A DNA stretch of 64,000 nucleotides from Ruegeria sp. Ofav3-42 (GCF_022347725.1 NZ_JAKRGB010000014.1:62001-126000), one strand, 5' to 3'; positions 17,768 through 27,130 are shown, numbered from the stretch's first letter. Numbers and translations: made by a program. Notes: generated from the letters alone by a model not told the origin.

Positions 17768-18058
17768 ATGGATATCCGAGCCCTCAATGCAGCCCAAAGT
17801 TATGCTGGCGCGCGCCCTGCAACGCAAGCTGATCCGGAACACTCCGGAATGGCACAAGGCTTGCGGGCGAGTTTTCAGGATTTTGCCGCGACTCTGAAAC
17901 AGTCCGAACAAATGTCACAAGCCGCGATGACTGGCCAAGCTGATCCGCACGCTCTGGTACAGGCGCTGGCACAGACCGAACTGGCTGTGGAAACGGCGGT
18001 AATCGTACGCAACAAAGTCGTCGAGGCCTATCAGGAAATTCTGCGGATGCCGGTCTGA
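17768..18058 (+). CDS. fliE: Flagellar hook-basal body complex protein FliE
   Basis: 96 aa. The small helical protein sits between the MS ring and the rod. The C-terminal half (VQALAQTELAVETAVIVRNK then VVEAYQEILRMPV) is the conserved FliE segment; the N-terminus varies in the family. It lies between flgC and fliQ, the usual place. The start codon follows AAAGGACACC. Confidence 0.92.
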   Translation: MDIRALNAAQSYAGARPATQADPEHSGMAQGLRASFQDFAATLKQSEQMSQAAMTGQADPHALVQALAQTELAVETAVIVRNKVVEAYQEILRMPV

Positions 18059-18062
18059 CGCC

Positions 18063-18335
18063 ATGTTCAGCGAAGGTCTCTTCTATGACACCGTGCGTCA
18101 GGCGCTGTGGGTCGCGGTGATCACCTCGGTCCCAATCCTCGCAGTGGCACTGGTTTCCGGCCTGATCGTTGGCCTGTTTCAGGCACTGACCTCGGTGCAG
18201 GAAATGACGCTGACCTTCGTGCCCAAACTGATCGCCATCGTCATCGTGTTCTGGATTTCGATGGGGTTCATGACCCAGACGCTGGTCACGTTTTTCACAG
18301 GAACACTCATCCCTTTGATCGCAGGAGGTCGCTGA
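18063..18335 (+). CDS. fliQ: Flagellar export gate protein FliQ
   Basis: 90 aa with two hydrophobic helices (about residues 14–40 and 50–75) and the conserved FQALTSVQEMTLTFVPK stretch between them. FliQ is a small integral subunit of the FliPQR export gate in the inner membrane. The ATG is 4 nt past the fliE stop, and its stop overlaps the flgF start by one base (TGATG). fliR lies in the opposite-strand group at 23038; fliP is not in the window. Confidence 0.95.
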   Translation: MFSEGLFYDTVRQALWVAVITSVPILAVALVSGLIVGLFQALTSVQEMTLTFVPKLIAIVIVFWISMGFMTQTLVTFFTGTLIPLIAGGR

Positions 18336-19045
18336 TGGATACCGCCTATGTCACCCTGTCCCGGCAGTCGGGTCTGATGAACGAAATGCGGCTGGTGGCG
18401 AACAATATTGCCAATGCCAACACCACCGGCTACCGCGCGCAGGGGCTGGTGTTTTCGGAATTCGTCCGGGACATGCCGGGCAACCCGTCCCTCTCCATGA
18501 GCCGGGCAGAGGTGCGCAATACCTCGCTGCAGCAAGGTGTTCTGACCGAAACTGGTGGACAGTTTGATTTTGCCATCGAGGGCGATGGGTTTTTCATGGT
18601 CGAAACCCCGGCGGGCAACCGCCTGACCCGGGCGGGAGCCTTCTCGCCCAGCGCGGATGGCGATCTGGTGACCATGGGCGGGCACCGTGTCCTTGATAGC
18701 AATGGTGCACCCGTCTTTATCCCACCGGACGCGGCGTCAATTGATGTTGGCAGCGACGGCACGCTGAGTGTCGACGGACAGTTGTTAGGCCAGATCGGTG
18801 TTTATCGCGTGGCCGATGCCAAAACACTGGTGCGTGAAGGCAGCACGCAGTTTCGGGCTGAGGGCGACATTGAACCTGTCGAAGAACCCGTGGTCGTTCA
18901 CCGATTTCTCGAAGGGTCGAACGTGAATGCCATCGCGCAGGTTTCACGGCTGGTTGAGATCCAGCGCGCCTACGAGTTGGGTCAGAGCTTTCTGGATTCC
19001 GAACACGAACGCATGCGCGGCGCGCTCAAGGCGCTGGTGCGCTGA
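18335..19045 (+). CDS. flgF: Flagellar distal rod protein FlgF
   Basis: 236 aa from the ATG at 18335 (GCAGGAGGTCGCTG just upstream). Longer in-frame readings would run through fliQ in the wrong frame. N-terminal NNIANANTTGYRAQG and C-terminal LVEIQRAYELGQSFLD helices are the axial-protein ends; the middle IEGDGFFMVETPAGNRLTRAG is the conserved FlgE/F/G core. FlgF is a distal rod subunit. It precedes flgG by 21 nt. Confidence 0.93.
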   Translation: MDTAYVTLSRQSGLMNEMRLVANNIANANTTGYRAQGLVFSEFVRDMPGNPSLSMSRAEVRNTSLQQGVLTETGGQFDFAIEGDGFFMVETPAGNRLTRAGAFSPSADGDLVTMGGHRVLDSNGAPVFIPPDAASIDVGSDGTLSVDGQLLGQIGVYRVADAKTLVREGSTQFRAEGDIEPVEEPVVVHRFLEGSNVNAIAQVSRLVEIQRAYELGQSFLDSEHERMRGALKALVR

Positions 19046-19066
19046 TTTGCATAAGGAGATTTTGAT

Positions 19067-19852
19067 ATGCGGGCTTTGAAAATTGCGGCTACAGGCATGA
19101 CGGCGCAGCAAATGCGGGTCGAGACGATCTCGAACAACCTGGCGAATATGAACACGACCGGGTTTAACGCGCGGCGGGCAGAGTTTGCGGATCTGCACTA
19201 TCAGCAGGTGGCGCGCGCAGGGGCAGTGAACGCCAATGACGGAACGGTTCTGCCAACCGGTATCCAGCTTGGGCTGGGCGTCCGCCCGGCAGCGGTGACT
19301 GTGCAACTATCGCAGGGCGCGCTCTCGGCTACCGGCAGTGATCTGGACGTCGCGATCGAAGGGCGCGGGTATCTGGAAGTGACGCTGCCCAACGGCCAGT
19401 CCGGCTATACGCGCGACGGCAGCCTGAAGCGATCCGCCGAGGGGTTAATTGTAACCTCAGACGGGTTTGCCGTCGCCCCCGAGATCACCATTCCCGACGA
19501 CGCGCGGTCGATTTCAATCAATGCCTCAGGTGAAGTTTACGCCTATTTCGATGACGCGCCGGAAGGCCAATTGTTGGGTGAGTTCACACTGGCCAGTTTT
19601 TCCAACGCCAAAGGGCTCGAAGCAATTGGCAGCAACCTGTTCAAGGAAACCGAGGCCTCGGGCGCCCCCGTGGTCGGCGCGCCGGGAGAGGACGGGATGG
19701 GCACACTGCGGCAGGGATATCTCGAGGACAGCTCGGTTGATGCCGTGCGCGAGGTAACCGAACTGATCGAGGCGCAGCGCGGGTATGAAATGAATGCCAA
19801 GGTCATATCAGCCGTCGATCAGATGATGGGCGCAACAACGCAGGTGCGCTGA
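19067..19852 (+). CDS. flgG: Flagellar distal rod protein FlgG
   Basis: 261 aa, the standard length. N-terminal MRALKIAATGMTAQQMRVE and the NNLANMNTTGFNARRAEF signature; the core YLEVTLPNGQSGYTRDGS; C-terminal LIEAQRGYEMNAKVISAVDQM. FlgG forms the distal rod that crosses the P and L rings. ATAAGGAG lies ahead of the ATG, and the stop overlaps the flgA start (TGATG). Confidence 0.97.
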   Translation: MRALKIAATGMTAQQMRVETISNNLANMNTTGFNARRAEFADLHYQQVARAGAVNANDGTVLPTGIQLGLGVRPAAVTVQLSQGALSATGSDLDVAIEGRGYLEVTLPNGQSGYTRDGSLKRSAEGLIVTSDGFAVAPEITIPDDARSISINASGEVYAYFDDAPEGQLLGEFTLASFSNAKGLEAIGSNLFKETEASGAPVVGAPGEDGMGTLRQGYLEDSSVDAVREVTELIEAQRGYEMNAKVISAVDQMMGATTQVR

Positions 19853-20268
19853 TGCGGGTTTTCTACGTCATTCTGGCCCTGACGGCACCTATATCCACTC
19901 AGGCTGAAATCGTTGTTTCGAAACGCACCATTCGGGCCAAAGAGATCATCTCGGCTGCGGATCTGCAAACCAAGGATCAGGTCGTGCCCTACGCGGTGTC
20001 CAATCCGGAATTCCTGATCGGGCAGGAAGCGCGCATAGCGCTGTATCCGGGGCGTCCCATTCGTGAGGGCGATGTCGGCCCGCCGGCAATTGTGGATCGC
20101 AACGACCTTGTCGTGTTGGTCTTTGACCGCAGCCCGTTGTCCATCACGGCAGAGGGTCGCGCGCTGGGGCGTGGCGCGGCCGGGGACCGCATCCGTGTCA
20201 TGAATCTTTCGTCCCGCACGACCGTTACCGGTTTCATACGCTCCGACGGCCAGATCGAGGTAAAATGA
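19852..20268 (+). CDS. flgA: Flagellar P-ring assembly chaperone FlgA
   Basis: 138 aa with a Sec signal peptide (about residues 1–18). It carries a SAF-type domain (RTIRAKEIISAADLQTKD and PGRPIREGDVGPP) and the C-terminal RTTVTGFIRSDGQIEV strand pair seen in FlgA. FlgA is a periplasmic chaperone for the P-ring subunit FlgI. It is short, lacking the N-terminal extra domain of enteric FlgA, as is common in alphaproteobacteria. The end overlaps flgH by 4 nt. Confidence 0.9.
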   Translation: MRVFYVILALTAPISTQAEIVVSKRTIRAKEIISAADLQTKDQVVPYAVSNPEFLIGQEARIALYPGRPIREGDVGPPAIVDRNDLVVLVFDRSPLSITAEGRALGRGAAGDRIRVMNLSSRTTVTGFIRSDGQIEVK

Positions 20269-20999
20269 TGTCAGCACTTTCGAAATCTCTGTTGATTGCC
20301 GCCTTGGCCGTTTCGGGCTGTGGTCGGATGGATCATCTCGGAAAACCGCCAAGCTTTACGCCGAACGAGGAATCTCCGGAACATGTGGCGATGCTCTGGC
20401 CGGGGCTGCCGCTGCATACCCAGCCTCAGCGCAACGTCGACAGATCCTCGCTTTGGAGCGGCGGCCAACAGTCCTTGCTGGGCGATCAGCGGGCGATCAA
20501 GAAGGGTGATATCCTGACGGTCGTGATTGAGCTGGATGAAAAGGCCGAAATTTCAAACGACACCAACCGATCCCGCAGCGGATCAGAAAGCCTTGAGGTG
20601 CCAGGGCTATTTGGTTTGCCGCAGCGCGCGGCGGAGAAGTTGCCGGATGGTGCATCTCTGGACGAAGCCGTGTCGATTGATTCCGCATCGACCAGCAAGG
20701 GCAAGGGGTCGGTGAAGCGGAAAGAAAAGCTGACATTGCGGGTTGCCGCAACTGTGATTGATGTGCTGCCGAACGGTGTGCTTTCGATCTCGGGTTCGCA
20801 GGAACTGCGGGTCAATTTTGAACTCCGCGAGCTTTTGGTCGCTGGTTATGTGCGCCCACAGGATATCTCGCGCCAGAATGAGATCACCTACGACAAGATT
20901 GCTTCGGCGCGTGTGTCATACGGCGGCCGTGGGCAGATCACCGATGTTCAACAGCCCCGATATGGGCAGCAAATCCTGGATTCAGTTTTGCCGTTCTGA
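20265..20999 (+). CDS. flgH: Flagellar L-ring lipoprotein FlgH
   Basis: 244 aa. The N-terminus has a lipoprotein signal with lipobox AVSGC (Cys near residue 19). The family signatures SLWSGGQQSLLGDQRA and KKGDILTVVIE follow, and the C-terminus ends DVQQPRYGQQILDSVLPF. FlgH forms the L ring in the outer membrane. Two adjacent ATG codons (20265 and 20268) are possible starts; both overlap the flgA stop. Confidence 0.95.
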   Translation: MMSALSKSLLIAALAVSGCGRMDHLGKPPSFTPNEESPEHVAMLWPGLPLHTQPQRNVDRSSLWSGGQQSLLGDQRAIKKGDILTVVIELDEKAEISNDTNRSRSGSESLEVPGLFGLPQRAAEKLPDGASLDEAVSIDSASTSKGKGSVKRKEKLTLRVAATVIDVLPNGVLSISGSQELRVNFELRELLVAGYVRPQDISRQNEITYDKIASARVSYGGRGQITDVQQPRYGQQILDSVLPF

Positions 21000-21008
21000 G
21001 GTGTAACC

Positions 21009-21539
21009 ATGATAAAGAAACTGATCCCGTTTATCTTTCTGTTGCTGGGCCTTGGAGGTGGAATCGCGACGGGCCTCATCCTGGCCCCTTCCGCGAAAGA
21101 AGCAGAAGCTGGCGACAAAACGACCTCGGACCCCAAAGGAAAAAAATCCGAGGAAAAAGCCTCCAAATCTGAGCCCCTAAAAGCTGGTAAGGGGGATAAA
21201 AAGGAAGGATCGGGCGCGTATGAGTATCTGAAGCTGACAAAGCAATTCGTGATTCCGGTCGTGGAATCGGACCGAATTGCCGCCCTGGTCACCATGTCCC
21301 TCAGCCTTGAGGTCACACCGGGAATGACCGAGTCACTCTACGCCGTCGAGCCCAAGTTGCGGGACCGTTTTCTGCAGGTGTTGTTCGACCACGCCAATAC
21401 TGGCGGGTTTGACGGCAACTTCACCCAATCCGATAATCTTGACGTACTCCGCAAGGCTCTGTTGGGCGAGGCCCGCAAGGACTTGGGCGACGACGTTTCA
21501 AAGGTTCTGATTATGAGTGTCAGCCGTCAGGATACCTGA
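21009..21539 (+). CDS. fliL: FliL-family flagellar basal body-associated protein
   Basis: 176 aa. An N-terminal membrane helix (about residues 5–26) is followed by a Lys/Glu/Ser-rich linker (35–72) and a periplasmic FliL domain (YLKLTKQFVIPVV through the C-terminal helices). FliL supports the stator–rotor interaction near the MS ring. It is the last gene of the plus-strand run and converges on the fliJ-like gene 33 nt away. Rhodobacterales can carry a second FliL elsewhere, so this may be the paralog; naming is by domain. Confidence 0.8.
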   Translation: MIKKLIPFIFLLLGLGGGIATGLILAPSAKEAEAGDKTTSDPKGKKSEEKASKSEPLKAGKGDKKEGSGAYEYLKLTKQFVIPVVESDRIAALVTMSLSLEVTPGMTESLYAVEPKLRDRFLQVLFDHANTGGFDGNFTQSDNLDVLRKALLGEARKDLGDDVSKVLIMSVSRQDT

Positions 21540-21572
21540 CGCATTGAACGGTTTGCTTCGCGCTGGTCTTGC

Positions 21573-21956
21573 TTAGATTTTTGGACCGTTACCAATCCCA
21601 GGTCGTCGCGCCGCTTTACTTTTTTCAACCAGGCTTGCCACGGCCTGCTTGCGCCCGAATGCGATGCGCAAATCTTCCAGGGCCGCCAGTTTTTGCGCCC
21701 GAAGGCGGGCGAGTTGGACGTTCAACTGCCGTCGGGCCGCAGATTCCCAACCGTTCCAGAGTACATCCGTGCCAGTGACACGATACCCTTCGGCGAGATC
21801 GATCTCTTGCCGAGACTGTTGCACCTGTGCGTCGAGACAGGCCAACTGGTGTTGAACACGCGCCTCGGCGTCCAGAACTGGGCACAGGGACTGGTATTCC
21901 CGCTGAAACGCGGCTTCGGTGACCTTTTCCAGATCCGATATCTGTTTGCACTTCAT
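21573..21956 (-). CDS. FliJ-like coiled-coil protein
   Basis: 127 aa, fully helical and rich in Gln, Arg, Glu and Ala, without membrane segments. The ATG at 21956 overlaps the flhB stop (TGATG), which argues for that start over the TTG one codon earlier. Size, composition and place next to the export-gate genes fit FliJ, the soluble coiled-coil stalk that works with FliI and FlhA. Sequence signatures in FliJ are weak, so the identity is inferred from context. Confidence 0.65.
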   Translation of the reverse strand: MKCKQISDLEKVTEAAFQREYQSLCPVLDAEARVQHQLACLDAQVQQSRQEIDLAEGYRVTGTDVLWNGWESAARRQLNVQLARLRAQKLAALEDLRIAFGRKQAVASLVEKSKAARRPGIGNGPKI

Positions 21957-23041
21957 CAAATTTTCTCCTTCGCCCGTTTGCGCATCGCCTCTGCGAACCG
22001 GATCGCCGCTGCCACGGGGCGGTAATGCTCTTCTGAAATCTCCTGACCGATTTCTACAGTTGCGTGCAGCGCGCGCGCCGTCGGCGGGTCCGAGTGGATC
22101 GGAACCCCCGCCTGTCCTGCGGTCTCACGAATTGCCGCAGCAACTTCATCCACCCCCTTGGCGACGCAGACCGGCGCAGATCCGGCTGTTCTGGACCACT
22201 TCAAGGCGACGGCAAAATGGGTTGGATTTACTATGACCACGTCAGCCTGTGGCACATCCGTCATCATCTGATTGGTCGCAATTTCCTGTGCACGTTGGCG
22301 ACGCTGCTGTTTCACATGCGGGTCGCCCTCGGCATCTTTTGTCTCATCCTGAATTTCTTTGCGCGACATGCGGTTCTTGCGCATGTGTTCGGCGTATTGC
22401 CAAACGTAATCGACCACGCCGATGGCCAGCGCGACCGCAATGACGATGAAAAAAAAGCGAAACAGAAGGTTCATCATCAGCATGACCGAAGACCGCGCCG
22501 GTGCGGCGCTGGCGGAGAGTATTTCGCTGAGGTTGGCGCGCAGGAACAGGCCAAGACAGGTACAGTAAATCACCAGCTTTGAGAAACTTTTCGCGAACTC
22601 AAACAAGCCGCTGCGCCCGAACTTGTTCTTGGCGTTGGACGGGATCGAAATGCGCGACAATTTGGGCTGCAGTTTGCTGGGCGCGAAAACAAGCGCGCGC
22701 TGCGCAATGAGGCTGAGCAGAACGGCTGCGGCGGGCAGAGCAAACAGGATGGAAGCAGACGTTAAGGCCGACCGGAGCATCCCGCCCACAGGGCCGGACG
22801 CCGGGCCAGTGGTTAGCAACCGGGCGAACTCATCCGACTGATCGATGAAAACGACAAACATGGACCCCATGCGCTGTACTGCGAACTGACCTGCTGCCAG
22901 CAGCGCGATCAGCAGCCCGACGTAAGCTGCGACAACCGAAAGGTCGTTTGACTTGGCGACCTCGCCTTTTTTCCGCGCTTTCTGAAGCTTTTGCGGCGTG
23001 GGCTCAAAAGACTTGTCACTGTCATCGTCCTGCCCGCTCAT
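21956..23041 (-). CDS. flhB: Flagellar export switch protein FlhB
   Basis: 361 aa. The N-terminal EPTPQKLQKARKKGEVAKS signature is followed by four membrane helices (about 30–50, 85–110, 140–160, 180–210) and a cytosolic domain holding the autocleavage motif NPTH (near residue 267) in DVVIVNPTHFAVALKW. Self-cleavage there switches export from rod/hook to filament substrates. The start overlaps the fliR stop by 4 nt, and the stop overlaps the fliJ-like gene. Confidence 0.96.
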   Translation of the reverse strand: MSGQDDDSDKSFEPTPQKLQKARKKGEVAKSNDLSVVAAYVGLLIALLAAGQFAVQRMGSMFVVFIDQSDEFARLLTTGPASGPVGGMLRSALTSASILFALPAAAVLLSLIAQRALVFAPSKLQPKLSRISIPSNAKNKFGRSGLFEFAKSFSKLVIYCTCLGLFLRANLSEILSASAAPARSSVMLMMNLLFRFFFIVIAVALAIGVVDYVWQYAEHMRKNRMSRKEIQDETKDAEGDPHVKQQRRQRAQEIATNQMMTDVPQADVVIVNPTHFAVALKWSRTAGSAPVCVAKGVDEVAAAIRETAGQAGVPIHSDPPTARALHATVEIGQEISEEHYRPVAAAIRFAEAMRKRAKEKI

Positions 23042-23811
23042 CTGGTGGCCTCAAGCGGATTCAGGAAGAAGGCGAACAATGCGTCGGACCACACCGACAG
23101 GATCAAAGGCGCACCGGCAAAAAGCAGAAACAGACCGGCGAAGGTGATCGCCGGGGCACCGACAAAGGCCACCATCAGCTGAGGCATCGCCCGGTTGATG
23201 ACCCCAAGCGCAAGATTGTAGATCAGCGATGCGATGACGAAGGGCATGGCGAGGCCGAAGGCCAGACTGAAACTGCGCGCGATTTGGTGCGCGCCCCATT
23301 GCGACAAATCCGGTGCCTGCGCGGCAACGCCCATTGGAAACAAGGTGTAACTGTGGATCAGAAACTGGGCGACCCGGATGTGCAGGCCCAGCAAAACGGC
23401 AAGTGCAAGACCTGCAAGGGTCAACAAATACCCCATCGCCGGGACTGGGTCGGCCGCTGCGCCGCCGAGGATTTGCGACAGGGACGTTGACTGCGCTGCA
23501 ATGGAACCCGCTGTTTGCAATGCCAGCACAAACAGGCGCAGCCCCATGCCAAGTGCGATTCCGACCAGAACCTCGGTTCCGATCATACGAACCAAGGCCA
23601 GAAACGCGGGATCAGAGTTGGGGGCCTGGACGGCGGGCGTGATCACGAGGGTGAACGCGACAGCAATTCCAAGTTTCACCCGGGCTGGAATGCTGCGTTC
23701 CCCGAATGCGGGCAATAGGGACACCATGGCCGACACGCGTAGGAAAACAGCAAAAACATGCCACAAACCGTCCCCGAGCTGCGGCAGCAAGGCGGGGGAC
23801 AGGCCGATCAC
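23038..23811 (-). CDS. fliR: Flagellar export gate protein FliR
   Basis: 257 aa with six hydrophobic helices, normal for FliR, an inner-membrane subunit of the FliPQR gate. Conserved features include the RVSAMVSLLPAFGERSIP-like N-terminal stretch and a late ALGVINRAMPQLMVAFVG segment. It overlaps flhA by 4 nt at its start and flhB by 4 nt at its end, so the three are translationally coupled. Confidence 0.93.
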   Translation of the reverse strand: MIGLSPALLPQLGDGLWHVFAVFLRVSAMVSLLPAFGERSIPARVKLGIAVAFTLVITPAVQAPNSDPAFLALVRMIGTEVLVGIALGMGLRLFVLALQTAGSIAAQSTSLSQILGGAAADPVPAMGYLLTLAGLALAVLLGLHIRVAQFLIHSYTLFPMGVAAQAPDLSQWGAHQIARSFSLAFGLAMPFVIASLIYNLALGVINRAMPQLMVAFVGAPAITFAGLFLLFAGAPLILSVWSDALFAFFLNPLEATR

Positions 23812-25895
23812 GCGGGCACCGTTCCAACCAGCGCGGGGCGTGCCTCTAACCCTATTTCCTCGAAGGACAGAACGGGGTTCGACACGCCCCGTGCCTGCAT
23901 GATCGTGCGCAGCAGTCGGCGCCGGCGCGTCGACGTCACGACGGCTGGGAACAGCCCGTGATCGGCGGATTGGGTCACAGAGTCAACGACACCATCCGCA
24001 AGTTTGTTGAACAGGTTCGGCGGCAGCGCGACATCCAGACCAGCGCCGGGCGCGTCGATCTGATATGAGGCAAAGGTTTCCTCCCACTCGGGCGCAAGCT
24101 GGATCAAGGGGATGGACCCATCGCCGCGTTTCATATCGGCGACAAGCTGGAATCCCAGCTTTTGCCGGACCAGTTCGCAAATCCCCTCGGGTTGGGTTGT
24201 TGTCAGGCGCGCTTCGGCCACGCTTTCCAGGATCAGAGCCATGTTGCGGATCGAGACTTTTTCCTCGAGCAACAGGCGCAGCACGGAATGTAGAGTGTCG
24301 ATCGGAACCTTGTCGGGGATCAACTCATCCAGCAGTTTGCGGTTGGCTTCGGCCCGGGCGGGATCGCTGAGTCGGGTCATCTCGGACAGCAGGCGGCGCA
24401 GAGATTTCAGCGTCAGAAGCCGGGCGAAGTTCTGCTTTATTATCTCCAGCAGATGCGTCGCCAATATCTCCGGCGGTGACACAATCGTTGCCCCGCTCAG
24501 CACCGCGGCCTCCTGATCCTTTGGCAGAATCCAACGGGCGGGCGCACCATAGACTGGTTCGGTCACGTCATTGCCTTCGGGCAGCAAATCATGGCCATCC
24601 TGAACCAGCGCAAGCACCAGATCGGGGTTCAGCACACCGCGCGCCTGTTCGACGCCCTGCACCTTAATCACATAGGTTCCCAGTGGCAGTTCCGCGCGGT
24701 CGGTCAGGCGTATGTCTGGCAGGATGAGACCAAAGCTTGAGGCCACATAGGTCCGCATATTCGCAATCCGCGCATCCAGCCCGGTGCCGGGGTTGAGGAC
24801 CATGCTAACCAGGTCCGGGGCGAATTCCAGATGAACATCATCCAGATCCAGAATGTCTCCGATTGCCTGGGAAACAGGGGCTTCATTTTCGGGTGTTGAG
24901 GTCTGTTCAGCTTCGGTCTCGGCCTTTTGTTTCCGATGCACAGCGTAAGCCGAGTAACCCAGAACACCCGCACCAAGGATAAAAGGCAGAAATGGCAGAC
25001 CGGGCACCAGTGCAAACAGCACCATCAATACCGCTACCGTTCCCAGAGCAGCCGGGTGCCGGCCCAGTTGGGAGAAAATTGCGTTGTCCGTTGCGCCCTG
25101 CGTCCCGCCTCGCGCCAACAAAAGCGCCGAGGCGATCGAGATGATCACGGCCGGAATCTGCGACACCAGCCCGTCGCCGACGGTCAGGATGGCATAGGTC
25201 TCAAAGGCCGAAGAAACGGGCATACCGTGCACGATCACGCCCATGATCAAGCCCATCACAAGGTTCAGCAGCGTGATCAGCAGCCCGGCAACCGCATCGC
25301 CTTTGACGAATTTCGACGCACCGTCGAGTGATCCGAAAAACGTCGTTTCCTGCTGTTCGCGTTCGCGCCGTTCCTTGGCCTGCTGGTGGTCGATGGCCCC
25401 GGCGGACATGTCGCTGTCGATGGCCAGCTGTTTGCCGGGCATGCCATCAAGCGCAAAGCGCGCGCCAACCTCGGCCATGCGCGCGGCGCCTTTGGTGATG
25501 ACCATGAAGTTCACGATCAGCAAAACTCCAAACACGACCAGCCCTAGAAAGATGCTGCCGCCCATGACGAAATTCGCGAACCCTTCGATCACGTCGCCTG
25601 CGGCGTTGGGGCCGGTGTGTCCCTGACCGATGATCAGCTTTGTTGAGGACACGTTCAGAGACAGCCGCAACATCAGCGAGGCCAGCAGGATCGTCGGGAA
25701 GGACGAAAAATCGAGCGGACGTTCGATGAACAGGGTCAGCGTGAAGATCAGGATTGCCAGTGCGAATGAGGCCGACAAGCCAACATCCAGTACCCAGGCG
25801 GGCATCGGCAGGATCATCATCACGATGACCGTCATCAGGGCCAGCGCCAACAGCACGGTCGGAGAGAACAGGGAACGGGCGTCGATCTTTGGCAC
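23808..25895 (-). CDS. flhA: Flagellar export protein FlhA
   Basis: 695 aa, full length. The N-terminal half has about eight membrane helices with the FHIPEP-family cytosolic loop (ARFALDGMPGKQLAIDSDMSAG region, about residues 145–165), and the C-terminal half is the large cytosolic ring domain that receives chaperone–substrate complexes. FlhA forms the nonameric export ring. It is 12 nt downstream of the lytic transglycosylase gene. Confidence 0.97.
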   Translation of the reverse strand: MPKIDARSLFSPTVLLALALMTVIVMMILPMPAWVLDVGLSASFALAILIFTLTLFIERPLDFSSFPTILLASLMLRLSLNVSSTKLIIGQGHTGPNAAGDVIEGFANFVMGGSIFLGLVVFGVLLIVNFMVITKGAARMAEVGARFALDGMPGKQLAIDSDMSAGAIDHQQAKERREREQQETTFFGSLDGASKFVKGDAVAGLLITLLNLVMGLIMGVIVHGMPVSSAFETYAILTVGDGLVSQIPAVIISIASALLLARGGTQGATDNAIFSQLGRHPAALGTVAVLMVLFALVPGLPFLPFILGAGVLGYSAYAVHRKQKAETEAEQTSTPENEAPVSQAIGDILDLDDVHLEFAPDLVSMVLNPGTGLDARIANMRTYVASSFGLILPDIRLTDRAELPLGTYVIKVQGVEQARGVLNPDLVLALVQDGHDLLPEGNDVTEPVYGAPARWILPKDQEAAVLSGATIVSPPEILATHLLEIIKQNFARLLTLKSLRRLLSEMTRLSDPARAEANRKLLDELIPDKVPIDTLHSVLRLLLEEKVSIRNMALILESVAEARLTTTQPEGICELVRQKLGFQLVADMKRGDGSIPLIQLAPEWEETFASYQIDAPGAGLDVALPPNLFNKLADGVVDSVTQSADHGLFPAVVTSTRRRRLLRTIMQARGVSNPVLSFEEIGLEARPALVGTVPA

Positions 25896-25907
25896 GCAAG
25901 GGGGCTC

Positions 25908-26594
25908 CTAGTTGAATGAGATAAAGGCGGTGGAGGGACCGGCCACTGGCACAAGAGAGCCCATCGCGCCGTTACTGCCGGGCGTTTGCGGCGGGATCAG
26001 CGGGCTTGCGGCACCAGTGAAAGGATCACGCCCGGCCAATGCGGTTGGGGTTTGGTGGTCCAGCCGCGCCAAAATGGTTTTAAACCGCCCCATATAGGCG
26101 TTTGCCAGAGCAGGCGTACGCGAGTGATACGCACCGGCGGCGGCGGGCCATGACCCCAATTCCGTATACAGCTTTTTCAGGAACCGCGCCGCGTATGTGG
26201 CATTTTCATCAGGGTTGAACATGGCGTCAATTGAACGGAACGCCTTGCCATGCCAGCGGTAATTGATCTGAAAACAGCCAACATCAAAGCTGCGTTTGCC
26301 TGCTTTGAAGATGTTGAACACATAGGACTTCGCTTCGAATTCCGAGGCGAACCAAAAGCCCTTGCCTTCGACATTGATCGTCCAGGGCCAGGGCTGCAGC
26401 GCACCGTCCACCGTGCGGCCTGTTTCAACACGGGTGATTGCTCGCATCACATCCAGCGGCACGCCTTCTGACCGGGCCGCGCGCTGGGCGGCTTGGTCGC
26501 ACACGCTGGCTACTCGTGCATCGGACATGGCGAAACCCTGTTGCGCAATCAACAACGCTGCCAGGGTCAGTCCTAAGATCGTTCGATTTGGCAT
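25908..26594 (-). CDS. SltF-like flagellar lytic transglycosylase
   Basis: 228 aa. A Sec signal peptide (about 1–22) precedes an SLT-type domain: catalytic glutamate in RAITRVETGR (near residue 57), then FDVGCFQINYRWHG and AAGAYHSRTP. The C-terminal 45 residues are Pro/Gly-rich. It cuts peptidoglycan to open a gap for the rod. Rhodobacter sphaeroides uses a separate transglycosylase, SltF, because its FlgJ lacks the muramidase domain; this gene, placed directly ahead of flhA, is a likely counterpart. Confidence 0.85.
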   Translation of the reverse strand: MPNRTILGLTLAALLIAQQGFAMSDARVASVCDQAAQRAARSEGVPLDVMRAITRVETGRTVDGALQPWPWTINVEGKGFWFASEFEAKSYVFNIFKAGKRSFDVGCFQINYRWHGKAFRSIDAMFNPDENATYAARFLKKLYTELGSWPAAAGAYHSRTPALANAYMGRFKTILARLDHQTPTALAGRDPFTGAASPLIPPQTPGSNGAMGSLVPVAGPSTAFISFN

Positions 26595-26667
26595 TCTGCC
26601 GGTCCGGGATTCTGATCAGTCCGGGCCAAGCTAGCCGCGCCAAGGTTTACAGAGGGTTATTGCCGGT

Positions 26668-27096
26668 TCAGTTTCGGTCGATCCGGCGGCCGAAGACGAC
26701 GCTGGTATTTGTGCGCAGTACGCCGGGTATTTTGGCCAAATCGTCGACCAGAATGTCCAGATCCTCGATCCTCGGGGCTTCGGCGGACAAGAGCAGGTCG
26801 AACTCGCCATTGATGGACAGGCAAAGTTTGACCTCGGGGTAAGCCTCCAGCCGCTTGATGATGCGTGTCGTCTCTTTCTGTTGAACCTCCAGCAGGACAA
26901 CGACCTGAACGCGTGGGGCATCTTCGGGGGCGTTCAGAATCACCGAATATCCGGCAATCGCGCCACGTTCTTCCATCCGTTGAATACGTTCATGCACGGT
27001 GGTCCGGGCCACGCCCAGCTTTGCCGCGATCTTGGTCGTGGACTCGCGGGCGTTATGTTGCAGGGCCGAAATGATGCGGCGGTCGAGCTGATCCAT
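26668..27096 (-). CDS. Lrp/AsnC-family transcriptional regulator
   Basis: 142 aa. An N-terminal winged helix (LDRRIISALQHNARESTTKIAAKLGVARTTVHERIQRME) is followed by a RAM effector domain with the typical strand–helix pattern. Such proteins bind DNA as oligomers and respond to amino acids. Start MDQLDRR is preceded by a purine-rich site. It sits between an MFS gene and the flagellar transglycosylase, neither an obvious target, so what it controls is unknown. Confidence 0.9.
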   Translation of the reverse strand: MDQLDRRIISALQHNARESTTKIAAKLGVARTTVHERIQRMEERGAIAGYSVILNAPEDAPRVQVVVLLEVQQKETTRIIKRLEAYPEVKLCLSINGEFDLLLSAEAPRIEDLDILVDDLAKIPGVLRTNTSVVFGRRIDRN

Positions 27097-27130
27097 GAGG
27101 TCAAGGTGTAGTGCAAAGCCCTCGGGAAGC

